The translations under genes were made by a program, and so were the position numbers. This document shows positions 24,448 to 32,742 of a DNA stretch of 34,048 nt, piece after piece. Each line of letters starts with the position of its first letter. Within the stretch, counting starts at the first letter, position 1. The stretch is from an uncultured Clostridia bacterium (GTDB taxonomy: Bacteria > Bacillota > Clostridia > Christensenellales > UBA1242): assembly GCA_944383915.1 (NCBI GenBank), contig CALWRJ010000019.1:1-34048 (forward strand), written 5' to 3'. The notes beneath the pieces were generated by a model, which did not search any database, was not told the origin of the DNA, and saw only the letters and a list, made by a program, of their open reading frames with translations.

Positions 24448-25587
24448 CTATTCTATTCCTTCAATATCATCAAAAAGTCCAAGTTCGCTAGCGCTGTCGA
24501 AATCAGTTTCAACTTCTTGTACTTGTTTGCTTAATTCCTCTTTTGCGTTAGCAGTTTCGCTCTTAACATCGATTTTCCAGCCCGTAAGACGAGCAGCAAG
24601 TCGCACATTGCACCCTTCTCTGCCGATAGCAAGACTTAATTTGTTATCCGGTACAATAACCCTACTTGATTTTGCGTCTTGATTTATTTCAACACTAATT
24701 ACTTCTGCAGGGCTTAGTGCGTTTGCAATATACTCAAAAACATCGTCACTATAAGGAATGACATCTATTTTTTCGCCGTTTAATTCGTGAATTACGGCAT
24801 TAATTCTTGCACCCCTAGTTCCAACACAAGCGCCAACAGCATCAATATTTGGGTCACTTGCATAAACGCTCATTTTGGTACGATTGCCTGCTTCACGCGC
24901 AATAGACTTTATCTCAACGGCACCAGAAGTGAGTTCTGGAACTTCAAGTTCAAACAATCTACGGACAAATTCTGGAGTAGTACGGCTAACCTGTACAACT
25001 GCACCGAAGTTGCCATCGCGCACGCGTTTTATATAAACTTTAATTCTTTCACCAATTTCTAAAGTTTCGCCAGGAATAATGTCTTTTTCGCTAAGGACAC
25101 CTTCAATTTCTGTACCACTTAATTCTACATAAACATTTTTAGCATCTTTTCTACGAACGATTGCGGTAGTAAGTTGGTCGCCTTTTGCGTTTAACTCTGC
25201 ACTTAAATTTTCGCGTTCGGCTTCTCTTAATCTTTGCATAACGACTTGTTTAGCAGTTTGCGCTGCAATTCTGCCAAAATTCTTTGGTGTAACTTCCTCT
25301 GCAATAATATCCCCAACTTTATAAGACGACTTTATTTGCTTAGCATCTTCAATGCTTACTTCTTTATCTGGGTCATTAACTTCATCAACAACTGTCTTGT
25401 AAGCGTAAACTTTTATCGTTCCTTTTTCTGGGTTTAGTTTAACAGTAGCGCTACGTGCTTCACCAAAATTCTTTTTGTAAGCGCTTACTAATGCACTTTC
25501 AAGAGCAGAAATAAAGAAATCCTTATTTATCTTTTTTTCTTTTTCTAACTGGTCCAACGCCAAAAAGAAATCTTTACTATTTATCAT
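24448..25587 (-). CDS. nusA: Transcription termination/antitermination factor NusA
   Basis: Binds RNA polymerase and nascent RNA, affecting pausing, termination and antitermination. 379 aa, the short Firmicutes form without C-terminal acidic repeats. N-terminal polymerase-binding domain (1-125: FFLALDQLEKEKKINKDFFISALESALVSAYKK), S1 domain (about 130-200), and two KH domains with VGACVGTRGARINAV and KLSLAIGREGCNVRLAARLTGWKIDV. An acidic tail follows. Normally rimP lies directly upstream and is co-transcribed; it is absent, and nusA instead has its own promoter and a structured leader. GGGAG lies about 11 nt before the ATG, inside the loop of a small hairpin. Confidence 0.97.
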   Translation of the reverse strand: MINSKDFFLALDQLEKEKKINKDFFISALESALVSAYKKNFGEARSATVKLNPEKGTIKVYAYKTVVDEVNDPDKEVSIEDAKQIKSSYKVGDIIAEEVTPKNFGRIAAQTAKQVVMQRLREAERENLSAELNAKGDQLTTAIVRRKDAKNVYVELSGTEIEGVLSEKDIIPGETLEIGERIKVYIKRVRDGNFGAVVQVSRTTPEFVRRLFELEVPELTSGAVEIKSIAREAGNRTKMSVYASDPNIDAVGACVGTRGARINAVIHELNGEKIDVIPYSDDVFEYIANALSPAEVISVEINQDAKSSRVIVPDNKLSLAIGREGCNVRLAARLTGWKIDVKSETANAKEELSKQVQEVETDFDSASELGLFDDIEGIE

Positions 25588-25594
25588 TTAATTG

Positions 25595-25645
25595 AAAACT
25601 CCCGTAGTTTTATTAAAAGTTATGAGTGGGTTGCCCCACTCATAA
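25595..25645 (-). promoter_or_regulatory. Structured nusA leader: GCAA-capped hairpin plus hairpin holding the RBS
   Basis: On minus, TTATGAGTGGG and CCCACTCATAA (25645-25635 / 25630-25620) form an 11-bp perfect stem closed by the tetraloop GCAA (GNRA type). It begins about 6 nt after the expected transcription start. It is followed by ACTTTTAAT, a weak U-tract. Then AAAACT / AGTTTT (25611-25606 / 25600-25595) form a 6-bp stem whose loop and edge contain the CGGGAG ribosome binding site. This could be a terminator for upstream transcripts, a 5' stability hairpin or a translational control element of nusA. Confidence 0.6.
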
Positions 25646-25658
25646 GTCTTTATATTTT

Positions 25659-25687
25659 ATTTTATCATAGTTTACCGCAAAAATCAA
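25659..25687 (-). promoter_or_regulatory. Sigma-A promoter of nusA operon
   Basis: Read on minus: TTGATT (25687-25682), 17 nt, TAAAAT (25664-25659), in the 127-nt gap between the polC-derived gene and nusA. Confidence 0.75.
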
Positions 25688-25714
25688 TAGTTTACACATA
25701 AATTACACAAATTT

Positions 25715-27265
25715 TTATATAAGTTTTATAAAAACTTTTGCAGTAGCATACGCATCAGCAAGTGCGCGGTGAGCATTTTCAAGAGTAATATTTAGTGCAC
25801 GAACCACAGTACCTAGTTTATAGTTACTCAAACTTGGCACTTTATCACGCGCGAGTTTAAGCGTATCAATTTGTTCGTTATTAAATAACAAGCGTAGTTT
25901 TTTCCCGCTATTATCTAAAAATTGGTAGTCAAAGTCAATATTATAAGCACTTAAAACTGAACCAAATGAAAAACGATAAAAATCAGGCAATGCTTGTTCT
26001 AATGTTGGAGCATCTTTAACCATTAAATCATCAATGTGAGTAATTTCTGTAATTTCACGCGGTATAGGTTGTTGTGGGTTAATTAGGGTTTGAAAAGTTT
26101 CGATAATTGAACCTTTTTTTATTTTAACTGCACCAATTTCTATTATCTTACAGCTACGCGCATCAAGTCCTGTTGTTTCAAGGTCAAACACTACCACTGT
26201 ATCGTGATTTACCCAATAAGATGTTTGCTTTTTATTCATACTAAAAAGGTCCATTTGCTCGACTTCGCTTACAGGCTTTGGCGAAACAAAGTAATATTTG
26301 GGGTTAACTTTTCGATAAACATAAACTAATTCCTTTGTGTTAATTTCACAAAAGGACAAACTATTTGCCTTTATATTTACCCTATCTGCATATTTGCTTA
26401 TTACACCACCTACAAGAAGTTGCATTCCCTCTTCAACCTTACTTAATTCGTCAACTTGCTTATCACTCGGGAAAATAACTACATCAATTTTACCACTTAA
26501 ATCGTGTAGAGTAAAAGTAAAGCGCTTTCGCTCCTCTGGCGGTGTGCCTGCCATTTTTGATTTCCGTGTAAAAGTAGATAAAATTGGATTTTCTACAAAG
26601 CCAGCAAGTAAAACACTTTCGCCGTCCTCACCTGAAAGTTTATTGATAAAAGTAGGAGAACCACCTGTATATTTCCCAAAAAAGCAAAGCCCCTCGGTTA
26701 CATCATAATTATTTAACTTTTCCTCTTGCGCAAGACAATCTGCTAGTCCAGTATCGATGTTTTGCTCATTCTCCAAATATTCTTTTAAATCGGCATTACT
26801 TTGCTTTTCTATAAGGCTGATTTGAAAGTCATAAAAGAATTTATGCTTTAAAAAGTTTGCTAATTCAACAGTAAAATTTTTGTTAACTAACACTTGTTTT
26901 GTCATGGGGTCGCAATAAAAATCAATCTGGGCGACTCCGTCATTGTTTTTTATTTGTATATCGTCTTGCTTAAAAACAATACTTAGCGCCTTATAATTTT
27001 GAGCAAAATATTCGTTCACCCTTTTTAGAATTACATCGGCATCAAAACAACTTTTATTAAACTTTACATTAACCAAGCAAACATCATTTAAGTCATCTGT
27101 AATAATTTGCCTAATATTCTTTTTATCGTCATCATTAAGAGGGTTTTTATCGGAATACACGAAATTAATTAGGCATTCGTCATTTTCACCGTTATATACC
27201 ACTTCATCAAGTTTTAAAATATTTTCTGTATAACCCTTTTCTTTTATTTTCTGTAAAGTATTCAA
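25715..27265 (-). CDS. PolC-derived exonuclease lacking PHP and polymerase domains
   Basis: 516 aa in the place where Firmicutes carry polC (rseP side upstream, nusA side downstream). N-terminal domain about 1-190; OB-fold region about 195-310 with FTFTLHDLSGKIDVVIF, which aligns in style with the PolC OB domain. Then DEDDh exonuclease (about 355-516) with ExoI VVFDLETTGL (Asp361, Glu363), ExoII NIDFDYQFL (Asp446) and ExoIII HRALADAYAT (His499, Asp504), all catalytic residues intact. Full PolC is about 1,430-1,450 aa with the exonuclease inserted in the PHP domain. Here no PHP HLHT segment occurs and the protein stops right after the exonuclease. The ~45-residue linker between OB and exonuclease contains EQMDLFS; QMDLF (337-341) fits the beta-clamp motif QLxLF. 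Inferred: a clamp-tethered 3'-5' exonuclease acting in trans or in repair. A full replicase is not in this window. Confidence 0.85.
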   Translation of the reverse strand: MNTLQKIKEKGYTENILKLDEVVYNGENDECLINFVYSDKNPLNDDDKKNIRQIITDDLNDVCLVNVKFNKSCFDADVILKRVNEYFAQNYKALSIVFKQDDIQIKNNDGVAQIDFYCDPMTKQVLVNKNFTVELANFLKHKFFYDFQISLIEKQSNADLKEYLENEQNIDTGLADCLAQEEKLNNYDVTEGLCFFGKYTGGSPTFINKLSGEDGESVLLAGFVENPILSTFTRKSKMAGTPPEERKRFTFTLHDLSGKIDVVIFPSDKQVDELSKVEEGMQLLVGGVISKYADRVNIKANSLSFCEINTKELVYVYRKVNPKYYFVSPKPVSEVEQMDLFSMNKKQTSYWVNHDTVVVFDLETTGLDARSCKIIEIGAVKIKKGSIIETFQTLINPQQPIPREITEITHIDDLMVKDAPTLEQALPDFYRFSFGSVLSAYNIDFDYQFLDNSGKKLRLLFNNEQIDTLKLARDKVPSLSNYKLGTVVRALNITLENAHRALADAYATAKVFIKLI

Positions 27266-27280
27266 GAATTTTCTCCTTTG

Positions 27281-28411
27281 TTAAGTAAATAAATGATATA
27301 AATCTACAAATATTACAAGCGCAAAAAGTATTATAAGCCCTACCATATGGATATATCCTTCGACTTTTCTGTTTATAGGTTTTCCCCGTATCCATTCTAT
27401 CGTAGTAAACACCATTCGCGCCCCATCGAGTGCTGGTATCGGCAAAATATTAAATACTGCCAAATTCGCCGCAATAAAAGGCAAGAATACAAATAGATTA
27501 GCAATATTTTGTTGCGAGTATTCGGCTATTGTAGAAATTGTCGTAAATGGTCCGCCTATATCCGAAAGTCCAACACCGCCAGTTATTAACATCCACAAAA
27601 ATACTAACACTTTCCAAGCAAACGCAGCAGCAAGTGGAACGCACCTGCTAACTGCTTCCACAAAATTATGCTGATAAGGCACAGTTGAAAATCCAACATA
27701 TAAATGCGTTAACTCTTGACCGTCTGCACTTGGTTCTGTATAGACATACATATTAACTAATATTTCTTGCATTTCATCATCGCGTTCGATAGTCATTTCT
27801 AGATTATTGTAGCACTTATAAGTGATATCGTCAATGGTTACAGTTGTGTAATTTTCTTTTTCCTCATCGCTCATACTTAAATAATGTTCATTTAAAAGCG
27901 CATTAGCCGTATTATCTGTAATAAAATCAACCGTTGTATTATCTATTTCGCGAATTATATCATTAGTTTGAATGTTCGTTTGAAAGTCTGGGTCTACTTC
28001 ACTTACTTTTGGGACATCATAACCAAAAGCGATTAGTAAAATAAAAGCAAAAATTATAGCTGAAACAAAGTTAAAAAATACACCACCAAACTGTACAGTG
28101 AGCCTTTTCCAAGGCTTTTGATTGTTAAAAGCACGAGGGTCCGCATCGTCCTCGTCTTCGCCTGCAAACGCACAATAACCACCCAGTGGAATTAGACGAA
28201 TACTAAAAACTTCACCTGATTTTAGTTTTTTCTTAAAAAGGGCTTTACCGAAGCCGATTGAAAACTCGTCAATTTTAAAACCAAGCCATTTACCAAAAGT
28301 ATAGTGACCAAACTCGTGAATAGTAATCATAACAAGCAAGACTAAAATAGCAAGTAAAACATATCCAATAGTAGTCATTACACTTGCAAAACTAGCGAGC
28401 ATCGCTATCAC
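27281..28411 (-). CDS. rseP: RseP/RasP site-2 intramembrane zinc protease (M50)
   Basis: Membrane metalloprotease that cleaves transmembrane segments, e.g. anti-sigma factors and signal-peptide remnants. 376 aa. The zinc motif HEFGH (residues 32-36) lies in the first TM segment. A PDZ-like region follows (about 120-240: VSEVDPDFQTNIQTNDIIREIDN). The third metal ligand is in NILPIPALDGARM within a later TM segment, and GGPFTTIST is also conserved. The start is GTG, supported by GAGGGGG 7 nt upstream; an ATG three codons in is further from it. In Bacillus dxr lies between cdsA and this gene; here cdsA is 66 nt away and dxr is absent. Confidence 0.94.
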   Translation of the reverse strand: MIAMLASFASVMTTIGYVLLAILVLLVMITIHEFGHYTFGKWLGFKIDEFSIGFGKALFKKKLKSGEVFSIRLIPLGGYCAFAGEDEDDADPRAFNNQKPWKRLTVQFGGVFFNFVSAIIFAFILLIAFGYDVPKVSEVDPDFQTNIQTNDIIREIDNTTVDFITDNTANALLNEHYLSMSDEEKENYTTVTIDDITYKCYNNLEMTIERDDEMQEILVNMYVYTEPSADGQELTHLYVGFSTVPYQHNFVEAVSRCVPLAAAFAWKVLVFLWMLITGGVGLSDIGGPFTTISTIAEYSQQNIANLFVFLPFIAANLAVFNILPIPALDGARMVFTTIEWIRGKPINRKVEGYIHMVGLIILFALVIFVDLYHLFT

Positions 28412-28434
28412 GACTTCACCCCCTCATTAATAAT

Positions 28435-28457
28435 AATGCGGACTTAAAGCCCGCATT
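28435..28457 (-). other. Hairpin between cdsA and rseP
   Basis: AATGCGG / CCGCATT, 7 bp with a 9-nt loop, followed on minus by ATTATTATTAA. It is a weak or partial terminator, or an intercistronic processing hairpin, upstream of the rseP ribosome binding site. Confidence 0.45.
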
Positions 28458-28477
28458 TGTAATTTATTTTATTCATT

Positions 28478-29485
28478 CTAAACAAAAAGTATGCATAGGA
28501 ATATAAACACGAACACCGCGTTAAACACAAGCCCATTATATCTGTCCATAACACCGCCATGTCCTGGAATTATTTGGCTATAATCTTTTACTACTGCCCT
28601 GCGTTTAAATAGTGAACTTAACAAGTCGCCACCCATATTAAAAATTCCACAGAAAAGTCCACCCAAAATGAAGGTCCAAACGCTAGCGCTTATACCTGGT
28701 GAAACAAATAATTGATGATACCCACTGAAAGCATTAAATATATAAAATACTATAATGCTTGCTATTATTGCACCAACGATACCACCTAAAAGACCTGTCC
28801 AAGACTTACCTGGTCCAAGTTTTGCCATACTTATTTTTGGCCCCTTTAAAAATCTACCAAATAGCATTGCAAAAGTATCTGCAAACATTGTGGTTACAAA
28901 TAACAACACAAGTCCAAGAAGTCCTATATCTACCCCGTATGAGCCTTCAAATGCTGATGCGACTGATGAAATACTAATTTGCCCAAAGTGATTTATTGCG
29001 AATGCAAAACTCAATAAAAATGTCGGCCAAAAGCACACAAAAATTGTGTTCATTGCTTTTTGGTAAGCGTAGAGTGTAAGTGAACTATTAAATCCGTCAC
29101 CTTGTCTATATTTTTCGCCCCATTTGTAAAATATCAAAGGTAAAGCAAACATAATAACAAATAGAATAACAAGTATCGCAATATTAATCAAAATAAAGTG
29201 ATAGAAATTCATATTAGTGTTTACGCTTACTATAATTGAGGCAAAACTTAATATAGGAAACAGTCCAACAACAGTAGTCCAAGTAGGCCTGTCCATTTTA
29301 TGAAGCAGATTCTCTACTTCAAACGCACAGAACATCATTATTACGCCGATTAACAAATCAAAAGCGTATGCACTCAATTCGCGTAAGAAAAAGAATCCAA
29401 CTAAAACTACAAGTATTACTGCGCCAGAAATTATGCGAGGCAACCATTTTGCTGGCGTATTTGTTACTTTACAATTATTCTCCAT
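28478..29485 (-). CDS. cdsA: Phosphatidate cytidylyltransferase, signature ends in Asn
   Basis: Integral membrane enzyme making CDP-diacylglycerol from phosphatidic acid and CTP, the entry to phosphatidylglycerol and other phospholipids. 335 aa with about eight hydrophobic segments. The C-terminal family signature is present: SSLFKRRAVVKDYSQIIPGHGGVMDR. The residue after DR-x, normally Asp in the CDS family pattern, is Asn317 (DRYNG). Whether this affects metal binding cannot be judged from sequence alone. It starts 17 nt after uppS, keeping the uppS-cdsA order that supplies lipid carriers and phospholipid precursors. Confidence 0.92.
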   Translation of the reverse strand: MENNCKVTNTPAKWLPRIISGAVILVVLVGFFFLRELSAYAFDLLIGVIMMFCAFEVENLLHKMDRPTWTTVVGLFPILSFASIIVSVNTNMNFYHFILINIAILVILFVIMFALPLIFYKWGEKYRQGDGFNSSLTLYAYQKAMNTIFVCFWPTFLLSFAFAINHFGQISISSVASAFEGSYGVDIGLLGLVLLFVTTMFADTFAMLFGRFLKGPKISMAKLGPGKSWTGLLGGIVGAIIASIIVFYIFNAFSGYHQLFVSPGISASVWTFILGGLFCGIFNMGGDLLSSLFKRRAVVKDYSQIIPGHGGVMDRYNGLVFNAVFVFIFLCILFV

Positions 29486-29502
29486 TTTTTTCTCCTATGT
29501 TT

Positions 29503-30225
29503 TTAAACTTTTCCAAATCGTCTATCGCGTCTTTGATAGTCGATTAAAGCCTTTTGCAAATCTTTTGGACTAAAAGACGGCCAATAAACTTTTGTAAAAT
29601 AAAACTCGCTATAAGCCATTTGCCACAACATAAAATTGCTAATTCGCATTTCGCCACTCGTACGAATTATAAAATCAGGGTCAGGCAAATCAGCCGAATA
29701 TAAAAGTTTACTAAAATCTTGTTGAGTTTCTAACTTTTTACCAGATTCAACTGCCTTATTTACCCCACGCAAAATTTCATCACGCCCGCCATAGTTAATA
29801 GCAAGATTTAAGATAAATTTGTCGCAATCTTTTGTTTTTTCAACAATATTATCAATTGCACGGACTAAATCATCAGGAAGTTTTTTATATTCCCCCGAAA
29901 CAACAACCTTAGCACCCCTTTTTACAAACTGATTTACATCTTCATTTAGATAATCACGAACGATATTGAAAATGCCATCTATTTCCTCTTTTGGTCGCTT
30001 CCAATTTTCTGTTGAGAATGTAAAGAAAGTGGCGTATTTTATGCCCAAATCATAGATATGCTGAACAATTTTTTTAAGATTTTCGCACCCTGCTTTATGC
30101 CCTAAATTTCTAGGTAACCCGCGACTTGTTGCCCACCGTCCATTGCCGTCCATAATTATTGCAATGTGCGTAGGCAAGCGATTTAAGTCTAAATGCTTGT
30201 TTATTTTAACTTTTCCGTCAATCAC
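29503..30225 (-). CDS. uppS: Isoprenyl transferase (undecaprenyl diphosphate synthase)
   Basis: Condenses isopentenyl units in cis to make the C55 carrier lipid for peptidoglycan. 240 aa. IAIIMDGNGRWATSRGLPRNLGHKAG carries the catalytic Asp26 and the substrate-binding loop. FTFSTENWKRPKEEI, LNLAINYGGRDEI and the C-terminal LPDPDFIIRTSGEMRISNFMLWQMAYSEFYF are the conserved regions of cis-prenyltransferases. The start codon is GTG with AAGGGG about 8 nt upstream. It has its own promoter in the gap after frr, so it may be partly independent of frr. Confidence 0.96.
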   Translation of the reverse strand: MIDGKVKINKHLDLNRLPTHIAIIMDGNGRWATSRGLPRNLGHKAGCENLKKIVQHIYDLGIKYATFFTFSTENWKRPKEEIDGIFNIVRDYLNEDVNQFVKRGAKVVVSGEYKKLPDDLVRAIDNIVEKTKDCDKFILNLAINYGGRDEILRGVNKAVESGKKLETQQDFSKLLYSADLPDPDFIIRTSGEMRISNFMLWQMAYSEFYFTKVYWPSFSPKDLQKALIDYQRRDRRFGKV

Positions 30226-30249
30226 TTGCTACCCCTTTTATATATTTCT

Positions 30250-30277
30250 ATTTTAAAGTACTATATGCGAAAATCAA
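30250..30277 (-). promoter_or_regulatory. Sigma-A promoter of uppS-cdsA-rseP
   Basis: Read on minus: TTGATT (30277-30272), 16 nt, TAAAAT (30255-30250), about 24 nt before the uppS start. Confidence 0.6.
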
Positions 30278-30295
30278 AATAAAATACACTAAAAA

Positions 30296-30865
30296 CTAAA
30301 CTTCGGTGATTTCCTTTTCCTTTTGTTCAAGCATTTTTTCAACTTTATCTGTAAAGTTATTTAAAATTTTTTGAACTTCGGTTTCGGCAGTCTTTAACTC
30401 GTCCTCAGTAATCTTTTTCTCGTTCTTTAATTTTTTAAACTCGTCAAGGCAATCGCGTCTACCATTACGCATTGTAACGCGGGTGTCTTCTGCAAACTTT
30501 TTCACCATTTTAACGAGTTCTAAACGGCGCTCCTCTGTCGGAGCAGGAACAAACAATCTAATAACTTTACCATCATCACTTGGGTTAAGCCCTAAATCGC
30601 TTGATTGAATTGCTTTTAACACATCTTTTAGCGCGCTTATATCCCAAAGCGAAATAGCAATAGTGCGCGGGTCTGGAGCGCTAATATTTGCCATTTGATT
30701 TAATGGAGTCATAGTTCCGTAGTAGTCGACCATAATTTTATCAAGAAGGCGTGGGTTTGCTCTCCCAGCCCTTACCGAATTGAGTTCGCTTGCAAAGTGG
30801 TCGAGATTTTTTTGCAACTGTTCGGTAAGTCCATCGTAAAGTGACTTGTCATATTCGTTTAACAT
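30296..30865 (-). CDS. frr: Ribosome recycling factor
   Basis: Splits post-termination ribosomes together with EF-G. 189 aa, about 185 usual. The conserved N-terminal helix and hinge read LNSVRAGRANPRLLDKIMVDYYG and TPLNQMANISAPDPRTI. Further on are GKVIRLFVPAPTEERR and the C-terminal helix with VRNGRRD-like TMRNGRRDCLDEFKK. The ATG has AGGAG upstream. In the Bacillus-type cluster pyrH lies between tsf and frr; here only a 191-nt gap with a terminator and a promoter separates them. Confidence 0.97.
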   Translation of the reverse strand: MLNEYDKSLYDGLTEQLQKNLDHFASELNSVRAGRANPRLLDKIMVDYYGTMTPLNQMANISAPDPRTIAISLWDISALKDVLKAIQSSDLGLNPSDDGKVIRLFVPAPTEERRLELVKMVKKFAEDTRVTMRNGRRDCLDEFKKLKNEKKITEDELKTAETEVQKILNNFTDKVEKMLEQKEKEITEV

Positions 30866-30902
30866 AACAATATTTTCTCCTAAATAAAAATTTTATAAAT
30901 AT

Positions 30903-30931
30903 ATTTTACTTAATTTTTTATGATTTGGCAA
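30903..30931 (-). promoter_or_regulatory. Sigma-A promoter of frr
   Basis: Read on minus: TTGCCA (30931-30926), 17 nt, TAAAAT (30908-30903), about 37 nt before the frr start. Confidence 0.75.
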
Positions 30932-31011
30932 ATGTTTATTGATAGAAAATCAAAATTCGCCATTTATATTTAATTTTCGCGTAAATGCTTTAACTTATTA
31001 TTAATAATTTA

Positions 31012-31047
31012 TAAAACAAAAAACAAGGTCTAGACTAATAAACCTTG
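31012..31047 (-). terminator. Intrinsic terminator of rpsB-tsf
   Basis: CAAGGT / ACCTTG (31047-31042 / 31029-31024 on minus) with a 12-nt loop, followed by TTTTTTGTTTT. It lies about 10 nt after the tsf stop. Confidence 0.75.
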
Positions 31048-31056
31048 CTTTTAATA

Positions 31057-31707
31057 TTATTCGCCAGCAATTTGTTTTGCTACTTCCTCAGCGAAATTGT
31101 CCTCTCTCTTTTGTAGACCTTCGCCCATTTCGTAACGAGTAAATCTACGAACGGTAATTTTCTCACCTGTTACTAAAATTGCTTCGTTTACGATGTCGCG
31201 AATTGTCTTTGTTGGGTCGCGGAAATATTCTTGCTCTAATAAGCAAACTTCTTTAAAGTACTTGTTAATACGACCTTCAACAATTTTTTCAGCCACTTGC
31301 TCTGGCTTGCCTTCGTTTAAGGCTTGAGTCTTGTAAATCTTGCGTTCGTTTTCAATAGACTCTGCGTCTACTTCCTCTTTGCTAACAAACAAAGGTTTTG
31401 AAGCAGCGATTTGAAGTGCGATGTTGTGAGCGAGTTCTTTAAATGTGTCACTCTTTGCTACGAAATCAGTTTCGCAGTTTAATTCAACAAGCACACCGAT
31501 TTTGCCACCAAGGTGGATGTACGCGTCCACAACGCCTTCAGCAGCGATTCTGCCCTCTTTTTTAGCGGCAGCAGCCATTCCCTTTTCTCTAAGCCACTTT
31601 GCAGCCTCGTCCATATTGCCATTGCAGGCTTCTAGCGCGTTTTTACAGTCAAGCATACCTGCTTGTGTGCGTGCGCGCAATTCTTTGATATCGTCTGTCA
31701 AACTCAT
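31057..31707 (-). CDS. tsf: Elongation factor Ts
   Basis: Nucleotide-exchange factor that regenerates EF-Tu-GTP. 216 aa, the short one-subdomain form common in Firmicutes. The N-terminal UBA-like module with the [22 protein letters not shown] start, [10 protein letters not shown], and the EF-Tu contact region [19 protein letters not shown] are clear. The C-terminal helical module (about 140-216) is present. It starts 15 nt after rpsB, with GGGGA as ribosome binding site. Confidence 0.96.
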   Translation of the reverse strand: MSLTDDIKELRARTQAGMLDCKNALEACNGNMDEAAKWLREKGMAAAAKKEGRIAAEGVVDAYIHLGGKIGVLVELNCETDFVAKSDTFKELAHNIALQIAASKPLFVSKEEVDAESIENERKIYKTQALNEGKPEQVAEKIVEGRINKYFKEVCLLEQEYFRDPTKTIRDIVNEAILVTGEKITVRRFTRYEMGEGLQKREDNFAEEVAKQIAGE

Positions 31708-31722
31708 ATTAATTCCCCTTTT

Positions 31723-32742
31723 TTATTCAGATTTTGCTGTTTCGTCAGCAACAACTTCAGTTTTTGCCTTTGTAGCTCTTTTTGCAGGAGCTTTTTTAGG
31801 CGCGGTTTCAGCCTCTTTTTCTTTTGCTACAGTTTTCTTTGTTGTAGTTTTCTTTTCGGCAGGTTTTTTCTCAGCTTTTTCAGCCTTTTCAACTTTTTCA
31901 GTTTTCTCTGCCTTTTCTGCTACTTCTTTAGTTTCTTTAACTTCTGCTTGTGCTTCAGTCTTTTCCTCTTTTTTCTTGAAAACCTTTTTAGCAACGATTT
32001 CGCCTTCGGCATTAACCGTTTCACTAATTTCGCTGTCATCGTCACGAGTTACTTCGGGAACATTTCCGCTCTTTGCTTCGATAACCGCATTTGCGATTGT
32101 TTCAGCTATTAAGCGAACGGCTCTTATTGCGTCATCATTTCCTGGAATTACTACATCTACTAGTGTTGGGTCGCAGTTTGTGTCAACAAGACCAACTACT
32201 GGAATACCTAGAGCGCGTGCTTCTTTTACCGCGATATGCTCTTTTTTAAGGTCTACTACAAAAAGCAATCCTGGAAGCGCAGCCATATCCTTGATACCGC
32301 CAAGATTCTTTTGAAGTTTGTCGCGTTCCGCTCTCAATTTTAATACTTCTTTCTTAGGGAAAAATTCAAATTCGCCTGTTTGCTCCATTTTGTTAAGTTT
32401 GTTAAGTCTTTCAACGCGAGCACGAATAGTCTTAAAGTTTGTCAAAGTACCGCCGAGCCAACGAGTGTTTACATAGTACATTCCACAACGCTCAGCTTCC
32501 TCTTTAATTGCATCGCTTGCTTGTTTCTTTGTGCCGACAAAAAGCACTGTCTTACCCTTTGAAACCATATCGCGAACATAGTCGTATGCTTGTTGAACAA
32601 GTACAACTGTTTGCTCAAGGTCAATAATGTGTGTGTCATTACGAGCACAGAAAATGTATTTACTCATTTTAGGGTTCCATTGTCTGGTAGGGTGTCCAAA
32701 CTGAACGCCAGCCTCGAGTAACTGTTTTATTGAAATTGCCAC
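31723..32742 (-). CDS. rpsB: 30S ribosomal protein S2 with long Lys/Glu/Ala-rich tail
   Basis: Structural protein of the 30S subunit, essential for S1 binding in many bacteria. Residues 1-224 are a normal S2 (start [102 protein letters not shown]). Residues about 225-339 are a low-complexity extension: first acidic, then alternating Lys/Glu/Ala blocks (such as [16 protein letters not shown]), and last a Lys/Ala/Pro-rich stretch ([12 protein letters not shown]). The start is GTG with GGAGG 9 nt before it. It is the first gene of rpsB-tsf, behind a ~125-nt leader. Confidence 0.97.
   Translation of the reverse strand: MAISIKQLLEAGVQFGHPTRQWNPKMSKYIFCARNDTHIIDLEQTVVLVQQAYDYVRDMVSKGKTVLFVGTKKQASDAIKEEAERCGMYYVNTRWLGGTLTNFKTIRARVERLNKLNKMEQTGEFEFFPKKEVLKLRAERDKLQKNLGGIKDMAALPGLLFVVDLKKEHIAVKEARALGIPVVGLVDTNCDPTLVDVVIPGNDDAIRAVRLIAETIANAVIEAKSGNVPEVTRDDDSEISETVNAEGEIVAKKVFKKKEEKTEAQAEVKETKEVAEKAEKTEKVEKAEKAEKKPAEKKTTTKKTVAKEKEAETAPKKAPAKRATKAKTEVVADETAKSE

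Noticed and set aside
25588-25714. Frameshifted remainder of polC downstream of the exonuclease
   Set aside because: Only 127 nt separate the stop from nusA, filled by a promoter and leader hairpins; nothing resembles PHP or polymerase sequence.
31445-32314. 289-residue plus-strand reading frame opposite tsf and rpsB
   Set aside because: Antisense shadow: its Ser/Phe/Ala-rich composition is the complement of the Lys/Glu/Ala tail of S2, and both genes beneath it are certain.
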